Positions 55,968 through 64,000 of a DNA stretch of 64,000 nucleotides are shown here, piece by piece. Every line of letters starts with the position of its first letter. Within the stretch, counting starts at the first letter, position 1. The position numbers and the translations under genes are program-made. The notes beneath the pieces are model-generated. The model was given only the letters and a program-made list of their open reading frames with translations, had not been told where the DNA came from and did not search any database. This stretch comes from Actinomycetota bacterium (GTDB lineage: Bacteria > Actinomycetota > Actinomycetes > Mycobacteriales > Micromonosporaceae), in the NCBI GenBank assembly GCA_005885555.1, contig VAWN01000023.1, forward strand, positions 282,638-346,637, read 5' to 3'.

Positions 55968-57281
55968 TCACCGCCGGGCCACCGCCGTGAGCACCTCCGC
56001 GAGCCGCTGCTCCCACCGGCTCAGCAGGGGTTCGCCGGACCGGGTGGCCGGCGAAGCGGTGGTCGCCCGGATGCCGTTGCCGTCCTGCACCGCCCAGAGC
56101 CCGTAGCCCATCCGGTACGACGGCGCGAGGTCGAGCGGCGCCCAACCGCTGCGCTGTCCGTCGGAGTCCGCCGGGCGGTTGCGCTCGAAGGAGACGAAGC
56201 AGGTCGGCGAGCGCACCCCGGCACCCTGATGGGCCGCGTCGGCGAGTCGGCCCGCGAGGCGGGACAGCGGCAGCTCGGCGAACGCCAGCACGTCCATCAG
56301 CCGGTCGCGCACCATGCGGACGCCGTCGTCGAACCGGTCGACGGTGAAGGTCGGGAAGTAGAGCGGCAGCATGTTGGCGTACCAACCGATGCCGCGCGTG
56401 GTGGCGTCCCGGTTGTGCACGGCGACCAGGACGCCCACCTCGGTGCAGTCCGCGACGTCGCGCGCGGCCACGCCGAACGCCGCGAGGATCATCATGTAGA
56501 GCGACACCCGGTGGGCGCGGCAGTAGCGGGCCAGCTGTTCGGTGTCCGCGGCGTCGAGGAGGTCGAGGACGGTGTACCGGCCCCGGGTGGCGTCCCAGTC
56601 CGTCACCGGCAACGGGAACTCCGGTTCGACCGGCCGTCCCCGCAGCAGCGACCGCATGTCGTCGACCGCCTGGTCCAGCTCCGGACCGTCGGCGTACCGG
56701 CGGCGCTGCGCGGCGCTGTGCGCCACGAAGTCGCCGGTGGGCGGCAGCTCGGCCGGCCGCCCGTCGACCAGCCCGCGATAGAGGGCCTCCAGGTCCCGTG
56801 CCGCGACGGTCGCCGAGTACCCGTCGCACACCGCGTGATCGACCGACAGGTACACCAGGGACGGGGTACCGGGGAACACGCCCGCCCGCAGCAGCGGCCA
56901 GCCGAGCACGTCGAAGGGAACGTCCACCGCCTCGCGCATCGCCCCGCCGGTGACCGCCTCGTGGTCTTGCCCGGCGACCGCGTCGTGGACGGTGCAGCCG
57001 AACTCCGGTGTGTCGCGGACCGCCCGGCGCAGCAGCACCTGGTCCTTGCGCGCGACGAAGCGGTACTGCAGTGCCGGGTGCCGGGCCACGAGCGCCCGGA
57101 TCGCGGCGGTGAGGGCGCCGACGTCGACGGGGCCGGGCACCCGGCAGAGCATCGACACGTTCTTCGCCGCGCGGCTCAACGGACCACCGGCGGCGCCGAG
57201 TACGGTCTGCACCCGCCGTTCCTGCGCGAACGACGCGACGGCCGCGGTGGACGACCCGGCCTCGTGCACAAACGTCACCAC
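55968..57281 (-). CDS. Stand-alone condensation-domain protein
   Basis: 437 residues from a GTG. C-domain fold with LSRAAKNVSMLCRVPGPVDVGALTAAIRALVARHPALQYRF and the active motif SVDHAVCDGYS, where the first His of HHxxxDG is Asp but the catalytic second His is kept. The late motif GWYANMLPLYFPTF matches the C5 region. Free C domains join a carrier-bound acyl to an amine or alcohol in trans, or release the chain. It lies between the M28 peptidase (9-bp gap) and the PKS. A PapA-type acyltransferase is a less likely alternative. Confidence 0.85.
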   Translation of the reverse strand: MVTFVHEAGSSTAAVASFAQERRVQTVLGAAGGPLSRAAKNVSMLCRVPGPVDVGALTAAIRALVARHPALQYRFVARKDQVLLRRAVRDTPEFGCTVHDAVAGQDHEAVTGGAMREAVDVPFDVLGWPLLRAGVFPGTPSLVYLSVDHAVCDGYSATVAARDLEALYRGLVDGRPAELPPTGDFVAHSAAQRRRYADGPELDQAVDDMRSLLRGRPVEPEFPLPVTDWDATRGRYTVLDLLDAADTEQLARYCRAHRVSLYMMILAAFGVAARDVADCTEVGVLVAVHNRDATTRGIGWYANMLPLYFPTFTVDRFDDGVRMVRDRLMDVLAFAELPLSRLAGRLADAAHQGAGVRSPTCFVSFERNRPADSDGQRSGWAPLDLAPSYRMGYGLWAVQDGNGIRATTASPATRSGEPLLSRWEQRLAEVLTAVARR

Positions 57282-57290
57282 AGCAGGCGC

Positions 57291-59663
57291 TCAGATCCGG
57301 TACGTGTTCACCACGAAGGTCTGTCCGCCGCCCACCGACGGCCAGCTCGTCCAGCTCAGGTCCGGCGGCAGATCCGGCGCCCCGACGCCCGACGGCAGGC
57401 TGGCGATGGTGGTCACCACGCGGATGCGCAGCGGACCGTTCCCGCGCACGCGCAGCGTCAGCTCCGATCCGGTCGGCGGCGGGCCGGCGTAGCCGAAGCC
57501 CCAGCCCCAGGCACCGGCCGCCGGCGACAGGACGGTACCGACCGGCAGCGGCGCGCCATCGACGCTCGCACCGACGATCTGGTGGCCGGACGTGTCGGCG
57601 AAGACCGCGTAGCTGTATGCGTCGCCGGGAAACGTCATGCGCACGTGCAGGGTGCGCATCCCGGCGCTCTCCTGGGTCGCGGACACCACCGCGTGGGCGC
57701 CGGGCAGCAGTGCCGAGGCGGTCTGTGCGGGTCCGGTGTGCAGGTCCCGACCGCCCAGCTGGGGAATGCTGGCGTCCAGGCGCTGCACCCTGCCGCCCAC
57801 CAGCCGGCCGACGACCGGCTGCTCCGTTCCGCCGGTACTGACCCACATGGCCGAACCGGTGTCGGCGTCGAGCACATAGCCGAGGCTGACCGGGCGCGGC
57901 CTGGCCCGGCCGTAGTCGTCGACGACCGCGAGTGTCACGATCGAGCCGGCCGCGACCACGGCGACGGCGACCATCGCCGCGGTCAGCGGCCGGGGCGACG
58001 GCAACCGCTGCAGGACGGGCAGCACCGTGGCACCGAGCAGGGTCGCCAGCAGTACCCGCAGGTCGGCCAGGCCGGTGACGAAGGGCTGCGGCTCGAGCAG
58101 GATCATGATCGGGGCGATGAGCGGCAGCGCGGCCGCGGCCGGCGCGCACGCCGCCGCCGCCCGCCACACCGCCGCTGCCCGCCACACCGGCGCCGGGTCG
58201 GCGGCGCGCAGCACGGCCGCACCGGCCGCCACGCCGAGCAGCGCCGGCCAGGCGAACAGGTAGGTGGCGGCGGGGAAGAGGAGCACGCACACCAGCGAGC
58301 ACAGGACGAACACGCCGGTGACGGCCACGGCCACCTCGGTACCGGTCGCCGTGCGGCGGGCCCACCGGTACCACGCGGTCAGCGCGACCAGCACCAGCGC
58401 CGCCTCGGCCAGCGCGTACCAGCCCCAACCGTAGACGCCGCCGTTCAACACGGTCAGGTCCGGTCGGACCAGCAACAGCGCCTGCGACACGAGCCGGACG
58501 GCGACCGCGGCGGCGACGACGCACAGCGGCAGGCCGACCGCGGCGCGGCCCACGGCGCGCAGCGACAGCCCGCGCCGGCGCCCCCAGTAGAGCAGCACCG
58601 CGAAGCCCACCGCGGCCAGGCCGGTCAACGGCAGGTCGAGCAGGCTCGGGTAGGCCACGAGCGTGCCGAGCACCGGGAAGTACGTCATCGCGGGGCCACC
58701 GGCGGCCAGGTCGGCGTCGGCCAGCTGACGGGTGGCGCCCAGGATCGCGTCGCCCATCGCCTGGACGCTGCGCCCGTCGAGGTGGGCGATGTCGTCGTGG
58801 GCCGAGTGGTAGTGCTCCACCCCGTCGATGTAGGCGAAGTTGAGCCCGCGCATGCCCGCTGCGCGCAGCACCGTCAGGTCGGTGTTGTTCGGCAGCATCT
58901 GGTACAGCCGCGGCGCCAACGAGCTGCTGACCGCGCCGGAGGCTCGCAGCGCCGGGGTCAGGCCGGGGCCGGCCATCTCGAACATGATGGCCGGTCCGGA
59001 GACGCCGCGCGCATCGAGGTTCAGCGCGACCACCCGGTCCGGGTCGCCGGCCGCACGGGAGTCCACGAACGCCTTGGCACCGAGCAGGCCCTGCTCCTCG
59101 GCGTCGGTGAACAGCACGCCGAGGTCGTTGCGCGGCTGCGGGCCGGCCCGCAACGCGCGGACCGTCTCCAGCAGCGCGGCGACGTTGCTGCCGTTGTCGG
59201 CCGCGCCCGGACCCGTGGGTACCGAGTCGTAGTGCGCCACCAGCAGCACCAGTCCCGTGGACCGCCGTCCGGGGATGGTGGCGAACACGTTGGTCACGGT
59301 GCCCGCGTACACGGCACCGTCGGGGAACTCCTGCGACGCGGTCCGGGTCTGCTCCTGCGGGGTCAGTCCCAGGTCCCGCAGCGTGCCGACGAGGTAGTCC
59401 GTCACCCGGTTCTGGGCGGTCGAGCCGGTGGGGTGTGGACGGGTGGCGAGACCGGGTAGGTGCGACAGGGCCCGCGCGGCGGAGAAGTGCGTGGGGGACG
59501 CGGATGCCGGCTGCACGGCCGGCGGCGACAGCGGCACGATCGCGGCGGCGGCGACGAGGACGACGAAGACGACCACGGGCAGCATCGCCAGGCGGTTCGC
59601 CCGCCGCGGGGCAGCCGGTTCGGTCGCCGGCGCGGGCGCCTTCTCGGCCGTCGTGTTGGACAT
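57291..59663 (-). CDS. Membrane-embedded M28 metallopeptidase
   Basis: 790 residues. One N-terminal membrane segment (about 28-46), then an M28 zinc peptidase domain (about 70-315) with VLLVAHYDSVPTGPGAADNGSN (His, Asp), FTDAEEQGLLGA (Glu pair), VALNLDARG (Asp) and EHYHSAHDDIAH (His). A block of about eight hydrophobic segments (330-585) and an extracytoplasmic C-terminal domain follow, similar to ERMP1/Fxna-type aminopeptidases. Inside a biosynthetic operon it may trim a leader residue or activate a prodrug at the membrane, or degrade toxic product; all three are inferences. It starts 3 bp after the NRPS stop. Confidence 0.9.
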   Translation of the reverse strand: MSNTTAEKAPAPATEPAAPRRANRLAMLPVVVFVVLVAAAAIVPLSPPAVQPASASPTHFSAARALSHLPGLATRPHPTGSTAQNRVTDYLVGTLRDLGLTPQEQTRTASQEFPDGAVYAGTVTNVFATIPGRRSTGLVLLVAHYDSVPTGPGAADNGSNVAALLETVRALRAGPQPRNDLGVLFTDAEEQGLLGAKAFVDSRAAGDPDRVVALNLDARGVSGPAIMFEMAGPGLTPALRASGAVSSSLAPRLYQMLPNNTDLTVLRAAGMRGLNFAYIDGVEHYHSAHDDIAHLDGRSVQAMGDAILGATRQLADADLAAGGPAMTYFPVLGTLVAYPSLLDLPLTGLAAVGFAVLLYWGRRRGLSLRAVGRAAVGLPLCVVAAAVAVRLVSQALLLVRPDLTVLNGGVYGWGWYALAEAALVLVALTAWYRWARRTATGTEVAVAVTGVFVLCSLVCVLLFPAATYLFAWPALLGVAAGAAVLRAADPAPVWRAAAVWRAAAACAPAAAALPLIAPIMILLEPQPFVTGLADLRVLLATLLGATVLPVLQRLPSPRPLTAAMVAVAVVAAGSIVTLAVVDDYGRARPRPVSLGYVLDADTGSAMWVSTGGTEQPVVGRLVGGRVQRLDASIPQLGGRDLHTGPAQTASALLPGAHAVVSATQESAGMRTLHVRMTFPGDAYSYAVFADTSGHQIVGASVDGAPLPVGTVLSPAAGAWGWGFGYAGPPPTGSELTLRVRGNGPLRIRVVTTIASLPSGVGAPDLPPDLSWTSWPSVGGGQTFVVNTYRI

Positions 59664-59666
59664 GGC

Positions 59667-62600
59667 TCACCCCTGCGGTCGGTCGGCCTTCGCCACGAGT
59701 GCGTATCGTTGCTCGACGTGCTGCCGGGCCTGGTCCAGCTCGATGCGCATCCAGGCCAGCTGTTCCTCGTAGTCGGCGATGGAGTCGCCCGCGGACTTCA
59801 CGTTCGTCATGATCAGTTCGCTGCCGCGGTGGTTGGGGGCGACCCGGTACGGGATGAAGACCTCGGTACCGTCCCGGAGCGTCACCGTGTGGTCCAGCAG
59901 ATGCAGCTCCTCGACGAAGTTGCTGGTGAGGATCACCTGCCCCTGCGGGCTGGTGACCTCGTAGCGCGTCGGCGACAACCGTTTCACCTGCAGCGCGAAC
60001 GGGGAGAAGCGCGGCCAGTCCTCCACCTTCGACAGCGTCGCCCAGACGAAGGCCGGCGGTGCGCCGACGGACACGCTGTAACTGTCGGACTGCTCGGTCA
60101 GACAGCTCGTCGGCGGGTCGGTCGGCCCGGCAGCGGACGGGGTGGGTTCCTCCGCGATCCGGGCGGCGAGCGCGTCGAGCGTCTGGTGGGTGAACAGGTC
60201 GCGTACCGGTAGGTCCAGGCCCAGCCGGTCCCGGACGCGGGCGACGACCTGCGTGGCGTGCAAGGAGTTGCCGCCCAGGTCGAAGAAGTTGTCGTCGGCG
60301 GCCACCCGGGGCAGGCCGAGGAGTTCCTGCCAGGTGGTGGCGAGCCACTGTTCGGTGTCGGTGTCGGGCCGGCCGTCCGGGGTGAGCGGCAACGCGGGGA
60401 GCACGACCAGGCGGCGGGGCACCAGCGTGGCGGGCAGCCGGTCGGCGAGGTAGCGGCGCAGCTCCCGGGGCTCCGGACCGCTGCCTTCCGCACGGGGGGA
60501 CAGGTATGCGGTGAGCCCGCAATCGTCGCGCCATTCGACACGGCAGTGACGCACCTGTGGGTGCTCGGCGAGCATGTCCTCGACCTGCCCGAGATCGATC
60601 CGTTCGCCGCGTACCGTGACCCTGCGGTCGCGGCGGCCCACGTACTGAAGCGTTCCGTCGGGGCGGCGCCGGACGAGGTCGCCGGTGGCGTACATCCGCG
60701 CGCCGGGCCGGCCGGCGTAGGGGTCGGGCAGGAAGCGCTGTGCGGTGCGGGCCGGCCGGTCGGGGTACCCGTGGGCCAGGCCGCTGCCGGCGACGTAGAG
60801 CTGGCCCGTGACGCCCACCGGCGCCGGACGCAGCCCATCGTCGAGGACATAGGTGGTCTGCAGCGGAGCGAAGGGGGCACCGGGTTCCGCCCGCCGCACG
60901 GCGACGTCGAACGTCTCCGCATAGCCCCAGACGTCGTACAGGTCGACGGCCGGCCGGAGGGAGACGAAACGGCGCACGAGGCCGTCCGGCAGCGGCCCGC
61001 TGCACAGGATCCGGCGCAGGGTGTGCAGCGACCCGCCGGCCTCGATGAGGCTCCGCAACACACCGGGTCCGACCCGGAGGACCGTGACCCCGGCCCGGTC
61101 GATCAGGCGCTCGACGGAGGCGGCGTCCGGCTCGCCGAGCACGACGGCCGCCCCGGTGGCCAGCGGCCAGAACAGCTCCGCCACCGACCGGTCGAGCGGG
61201 TACGGGGCGGTGTGCAGCACCCGGTCGGTGGTTTCGAGCGGCACGGCGGCCTGCAGGCGGCGGATCTGGTCGTGGACGGCCCGGGGTGCGTGGGACGTCC
61301 CGCCCCCGTCCGGGGGCAGGTCGGGGTCCAGCGGAACCGGGTGACCCCCGGCCTTCCAGGCGCCGAGCAGGGCCGTGACGAGGTCGCTGCCGCGCTGCGG
61401 GCGGATGCCCACCGGCACGCCGGATCCCACTCCCTGGTCCCGCAGCCGCTTCGCGAGCCGCTCGGCCGCCTCGTCGAGCTGTCCGTAGCTGACGGTGGTG
61501 CCGTCGCTGTCGACCACGGCGACGGCATCGGGGGTACCGGCGGCGACCCGCTCAACCAGACGGTGTACCGGCTCGACGGGCGCCGCCTCCGCCTCGGTTC
61601 CGGTCGGCTCCAGGAGACTGTCGCGTTCCCCGGCGGCCATGATCTCGACGTCGGCGACCGGGGTGTCCGGTGCGGCCAGCCCGGCGGCGAGCGCGTTGGC
61701 GAAGTGTTCGCCCAGCCGCCGCATGCGGTCGGCGTCGAACAGTTCGGCGGAGTAGTCGATGGACACATAGAGGTTGCCGTCGGGCGCGTCGGTCACGTCG
61801 ACGGCGATGTCCCACAGCGCGTACTCCTCCTCGACCTCGAACGACTGCCCGCTGACGTCGCCGAGGTCGAGGCGCGCGTTGACGATCGCGGGCGGGTGGA
61901 GGGTGAGCCCGATCTGGAACAGGGGGTTGCGGCCGCAGACCCGTTGCGGTCGCAGCGCGTCGACCACGAGCGGGAAGGGAACGTCCTGATGCGTGGTCGC
62001 GTCCAGAACGGTGGCGTGGCAACGCCGTACCAGTTCGCCGAACGAGGGGTCCCCGGTCAGCTCGGGACGCAGCACCACGATGCTGCCGAAGTATCCGACC
62101 ATCGGCTCCAGGTCGCTGCGGGTACGGCCGCTGAGCAGCGAGCCGACCGGCAGGTCGTCCTGCCCGGTGTAGCGCCGCAGCACCGTGAGCAGTCCGGCGT
62201 GCAGGACGGCCAGCAGCGACACATGGTGGCTGCGGGTGTAGGCGTGTGCGGCGGTACCCACGTCGGCCGGCACCATCAGCGAGACGTTGCTGCCGGCTCC
62301 GGTGGGCTGCGCGGCGCGGTCCCGGTCGGCCGGGAAGTCCACAGTGGACAGACCGGTCAGCGCGTCGCGCCACCAGCCCACCTGCCGGTCGCGTTCCGGA
62401 CCCGCCAGCCAGCGGCGCTGCCAGGCGGCGTAGTCGGCCGGTTGGACCGGCAGCGGCGGCAGGTCGTACCCGCCACCGGCACGGTCGGCGGCATAGAGTG
62501 CGGACAGCTCCCCGGCCAGTACCCGCGCCGACCACCCGTCCGTGACGATGTGGTGGAAGACCATCACCAGGGCATGGTCGTCCGGGGAGAGCCGGGCGAC

Positions 62601-64000
62601 CGCGGCGCGGAAGGCCGGGCCGGTGGCGAGGTCGAACGGCCTGGCGTACAGCTCGCTGGCCCAGTCGAGGACCTGATCGTCACGCAGCTCGATCACCGGC
62701 AGCGACGTGGCCGCGGGCGGTGGCTCGATGACCTGGCGGGGCAGGCCGTGCTCGTCGACGAACCTGGTGCGCAGCACCTCGTGCCGCACCACGAGGGCGT
62801 GCAGGGCCCGCTCCAGCGCGGCCAGGTCCAGCTTGCCGTGGATCCGCAGCGCGATCGGCACGTGGTAGGAGGCCAGGTACGGGGCGAGCCGGTGCATGAA
62901 CCACATGCCCTCCTGCTGGAAGGAGCAGGCCATCGCCTCCTCCCGCGGCACGGGTACCAGCGCGAGCGCCCCGTCCCGCTCCGCCCGCTTGCGTTCCAGC
63001 AGCGCCTCCAGTCGGGCGATCTCGTCGTCGAGGTCGGCGGTCGCCGACGGCTCCGATGTCTCTGACGTCCCTGACGGCTCTGACGGCTCCGACGGCTCCG
63101 GCGTCAGGGCCTGGGCGAGGTCACGGACGCTGGGGTTGGCCGCGAGCAGGCCGACGGTGGCGCTGTCGATGCGACCGACGGCGCGAACGGCGTCGAAGGA
63201 GTCGCCGCCCAGCTCGAAGAAGCTCGCGTTGACGTCGACCTCGTCCAGGCCGAGAACCTCGCGGTACACCTCCGCGATGGCGTGTTCGAGCGGGGTCACC
63301 GGCTGCCGCTGTCCGTCCCCGGGATCGGCCGACCGGTCCAGGCCGGCCGGAGCGGCCACCGCGGACGGTGCGGCGTCGCTGACCCGCGGTCCGGCCGCGG
63401 CGACGAGGTCCTCGACCCGCCCGGCTACGGGCAGCGCCTCCAGGGTGGCCCGTAGCCGGGCGAGCGCGTCGTCGATGAAGTCGGCTGGGAAGCGTTGGCG
63501 GTGGGCGAGCAACTGGATCGCACCGAGCTCGGGCGTGATGGTGACCGCGACCGGATAGTTGATCTTGTCGTACAGGCCGCCCTGCCGGAACGTCACCGTG
63601 GGCGCGATGTTCGCCGCGGCGACCGCGACGGAGTACGACTCGATGGACAGGCTGCTGTCGAACAGCTGCCGGCCGGCCGCGCCGGCCCACTTCTTGATGT
63701 CGGCCAGCGGCGCGAACTCGTAGCGGCGCATCCGCGCGTACTCCCGCTGGACCTCCCGCAGCCAGGTACCGAGGTCGCCGCCGTCGGGGATGACCAGCGG
63801 TACCGGCAGGGTGTTGGCGAGCACGCCGACGACGCGTTGCACGTTCGGCAGCGCCGGGGGACGTCCCGAGCTGACGCAGCCGAACACGACGTCGGCCCGG
63901 TCGCTGTACCGGTGCAGCACCATCGCCCACGCCGCCTGCACCATGGTCGCGACGGTCACCCGGTGCCTGGCGGCGGCCGCCCGCAGCTCCTGGATCCACG
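59667..64000 (-). CDS. NRPS, ...C-PCP-C-A*-PCP-SRPBCC, partial (N-terminus beyond window)
   Basis: At least 1443 residues; the frame stays open at the right edge. Counting from the Met at 63959: C-terminal half of a C domain (1-190), PCP1 (222-286, Ser254), Ser/Glu/Pro/Thr linker, full C domain (336-780, HHIVTDG 469-475), an A-like domain (795-1200), PCP2 (1204-1270, Ser1232), and an SRPBCC/polyketide-cyclase-like domain (1293-1425). The A-like domain has lost core A3 entirely, reads WGYAETFD instead of GPTE, and ends TPDGRPD with Arg for the catalytic Lys, so it should be inactive; A7 and A8 are still recognisable. No thioesterase domain is present. Confidence 0.92.
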   Translation of the reverse strand, partial: WIQELRAAAARHRVTVATMVQAAWAMVLHRYSDRADVVFGCVSSGRPPALPNVQRVVGVLANTLPVPLVIPDGGDLGTWLREVQREYARMRRYEFAPLADIKKWAGAAGRQLFDSSLSIESYSVAVAAANIAPTVTFRQGGLYDKINYPVAVTITPELGAIQLLAHRQRFPADFIDDALARLRATLEALPVAGRVEDLVAAAGPRVSDAAPSAVAAPAGLDRSADPGDGQRQPVTPLEHAIAEVYREVLGLDEVDVNASFFELGGDSFDAVRAVGRIDSATVGLLAANPSVRDLAQALTPEPSEPSEPSGTSETSEPSATADLDDEIARLEALLERKRAERDGALALVPVPREEAMACSFQQEGMWFMHRLAPYLASYHVPIALRIHGKLDLAALERALHALVVRHEVLRTRFVDEHGLPRQVIEPPPAATSLPVIELRDDQVLDWASELYARPFDLATGPAFRAAVARLSPDDHALVMVFHHIVTDGWSARVLAGELSALYAADRAGGGYDLPPLPVQPADYAAWQRRWLAGPERDRQVGWWRDALTGLSTVDFPADRDRAAQPTGAGSNVSLMVPADVGTAAHAYTRSHHVSLLAVLHAGLLTVLRRYTGQDDLPVGSLLSGRTRSDLEPMVGYFGSIVVLRPELTGDPSFGELVRRCHATVLDATTHQDVPFPLVVDALRPQRVCGRNPLFQIGLTLHPPAIVNARLDLGDVSGQSFEVEEEYALWDIAVDVTDAPDGNLYVSIDYSAELFDADRMRRLGEHFANALAAGLAAPDTPVADVEIMAAGERDSLLEPTGTEAEAAPVEPVHRLVERVAAGTPDAVAVVDSDGTTVSYGQLDEAAERLAKRLRDQGVGSGVPVGIRPQRGSDLVTALLGAWKAGGHPVPLDPDLPPDGGGTSHAPRAVHDQIRRLQAAVPLETTDRVLHTAPYPLDRSVAELFWPLATGAAVVLGEPDAASVERLIDRAGVTVLRVGPGVLRSLIEAGGSLHTLRRILCSGPLPDGLVRRFVSLRPAVDLYDVWGYAETFDVAVRRAEPGAPFAPLQTTYVLDDGLRPAPVGVTGQLYVAGSGLAHGYPDRPARTAQRFLPDPYAGRPGARMYATGDLVRRRPDGTLQYVGRRDRRVTVRGERIDLGQVEDMLAEHPQVRHCRVEWRDDCGLTAYLSPRAEGSGPEPRELRRYLADRLPATLVPRRLVVLPALPLTPDGRPDTDTEQWLATTWQELLGLPRVAADDNFFDLGGNSLHATQVVARVRDRLGLDLPVRDLFTHQTLDALAARIAEEPTPSAAGPTDPPTSCLTEQSDSYSVSVGAPPAFVWATLSKVEDWPRFSPFALQVKRLSPTRYEVTSPQGQVILTSNFVEELHLLDHTVTLRDGTEVFIPYRVAPNHRGSELIMTNVKSAGDSIADYEEQLAWMRIELDQARQHVEQRYALVAKADRPQG
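63045..63102. repeat. Low-complexity coding repeat (Ser-Glu-Pro linker)
   Basis: Degenerate 9-base units of the form GACGGCTCT/C encode EPSEPSEPSGTSETSEPS-type linker between PCP1 and the second C domain of the NRPS. Flexible interdomain linker, no separate function inferred. Confidence 0.6.

Noticed and set aside
14775..64000. Assignment of the cluster to viomycin/capreomycin
   Set aside because: VioC-, VioD-, VioL- and VioQ-like genes are suggestive, but the PKS, alkylproline-type genes and dead-A NRPS do not belong to tuberactinomycin clusters.

Overview
The window is very GC-rich DNA from an actinomycete. Dense GTG/ATG starts with GGAGG-type ribosome sites, an F420-type LLM enzyme, DevS-like GAF kinases and large NRPS/PKS genes all fit this. 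A Micromonosporaceae-like host is my best guess, but no rRNA or other marker gene is present to prove it. I see no tRNA, rRNA, CRISPR array, insertion sequence or replication origin.

Left arm (1-13.7 kb): a stress/dormancy-like module followed by ordinary single genes. The module holds a universal stress protein (cut by the window edge), acetate kinase, a GNAT/acyl-CoA-synthetase fusion, a GAF histidine kinase, a tandem universal stress protein, a CBS-BON protein and a GAF protein with a degenerate kinase core. Three 14-bp palindromic sites resembling DevR/DosR boxes lie in its intergenic regions. Then come a glycosyltransferase remnant, a Gmad2-LysM protein, a metallophosphoesterase, a winged-helix protein, a VOC protein, and a secreted triple-repeat protein interrupted by two in-frame TGA codons that fall at the same repeat column.

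Right arm (14.8 kb to beyond 64 kb): one large hybrid NRPS/PKS biosynthetic cluster. Two near-duplicate LuxR-type regulators lie at 14.8-15.4 kb and 49.7-50.3 kb. Part 1 (15.7-21.7 kb) is an arginine-tailoring block: SDR, VioC-like arginine hydroxylase, MppP-like PLP arginine oxidase, MbtH, VioD-like PLP enzyme and P450. Part 2 (21.8-31.5 kb) has a degenerate KS-AT protein, thioesterase, ferredoxin, three tandem P450s (one frameshifted), a free carrier protein, an A-PCP didomain and a Cys-type thioesterase; the organisation resembles systems that beta-hydroxylate carrier-bound amino acids. Part 3 (31.8-38 kb) has a carbamoyltransferase and an operon of GGT-like, heme tyrosine-hydroxylase-like, VOC and amidohydrolase genes. 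The first three match, in kind and size, the alkylproline (lincomycin/pyrrolobenzodiazepine) enzymes LmbA, LmbB2 and LmbB1. Part 4 (38-49.7 kb) has an arylsulfotransferase-membrane fusion, a second Cys-type thioesterase, a proline-3-hydroxylase-like enzyme, an LLM reductase (LmbY-like), an FAD oxidase, an NRPS A-PCP protein, a P450, a Rieske oxygenase and a 2OG oxygenase. Part 5 (50.4-64 kb) is an operon of an NRPS with a dead A domain and a C-terminal SRPBCC domain, an M28 membrane peptidase, a free condensation protein and a KS-AT-KR-DH-ACP PKS.

Taken together, the cluster appears to make a peptide-polyketide that may combine a hydroxylated or cyclised arginine residue, beta-hydroxy amino acids and a tyrosine-derived alkylproline, then be carbamoylated and heavily oxidised. 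I do not recognise this combination as a known cluster. No dedicated exporter is visible. The product is inferred from enzyme families, not demonstrated.
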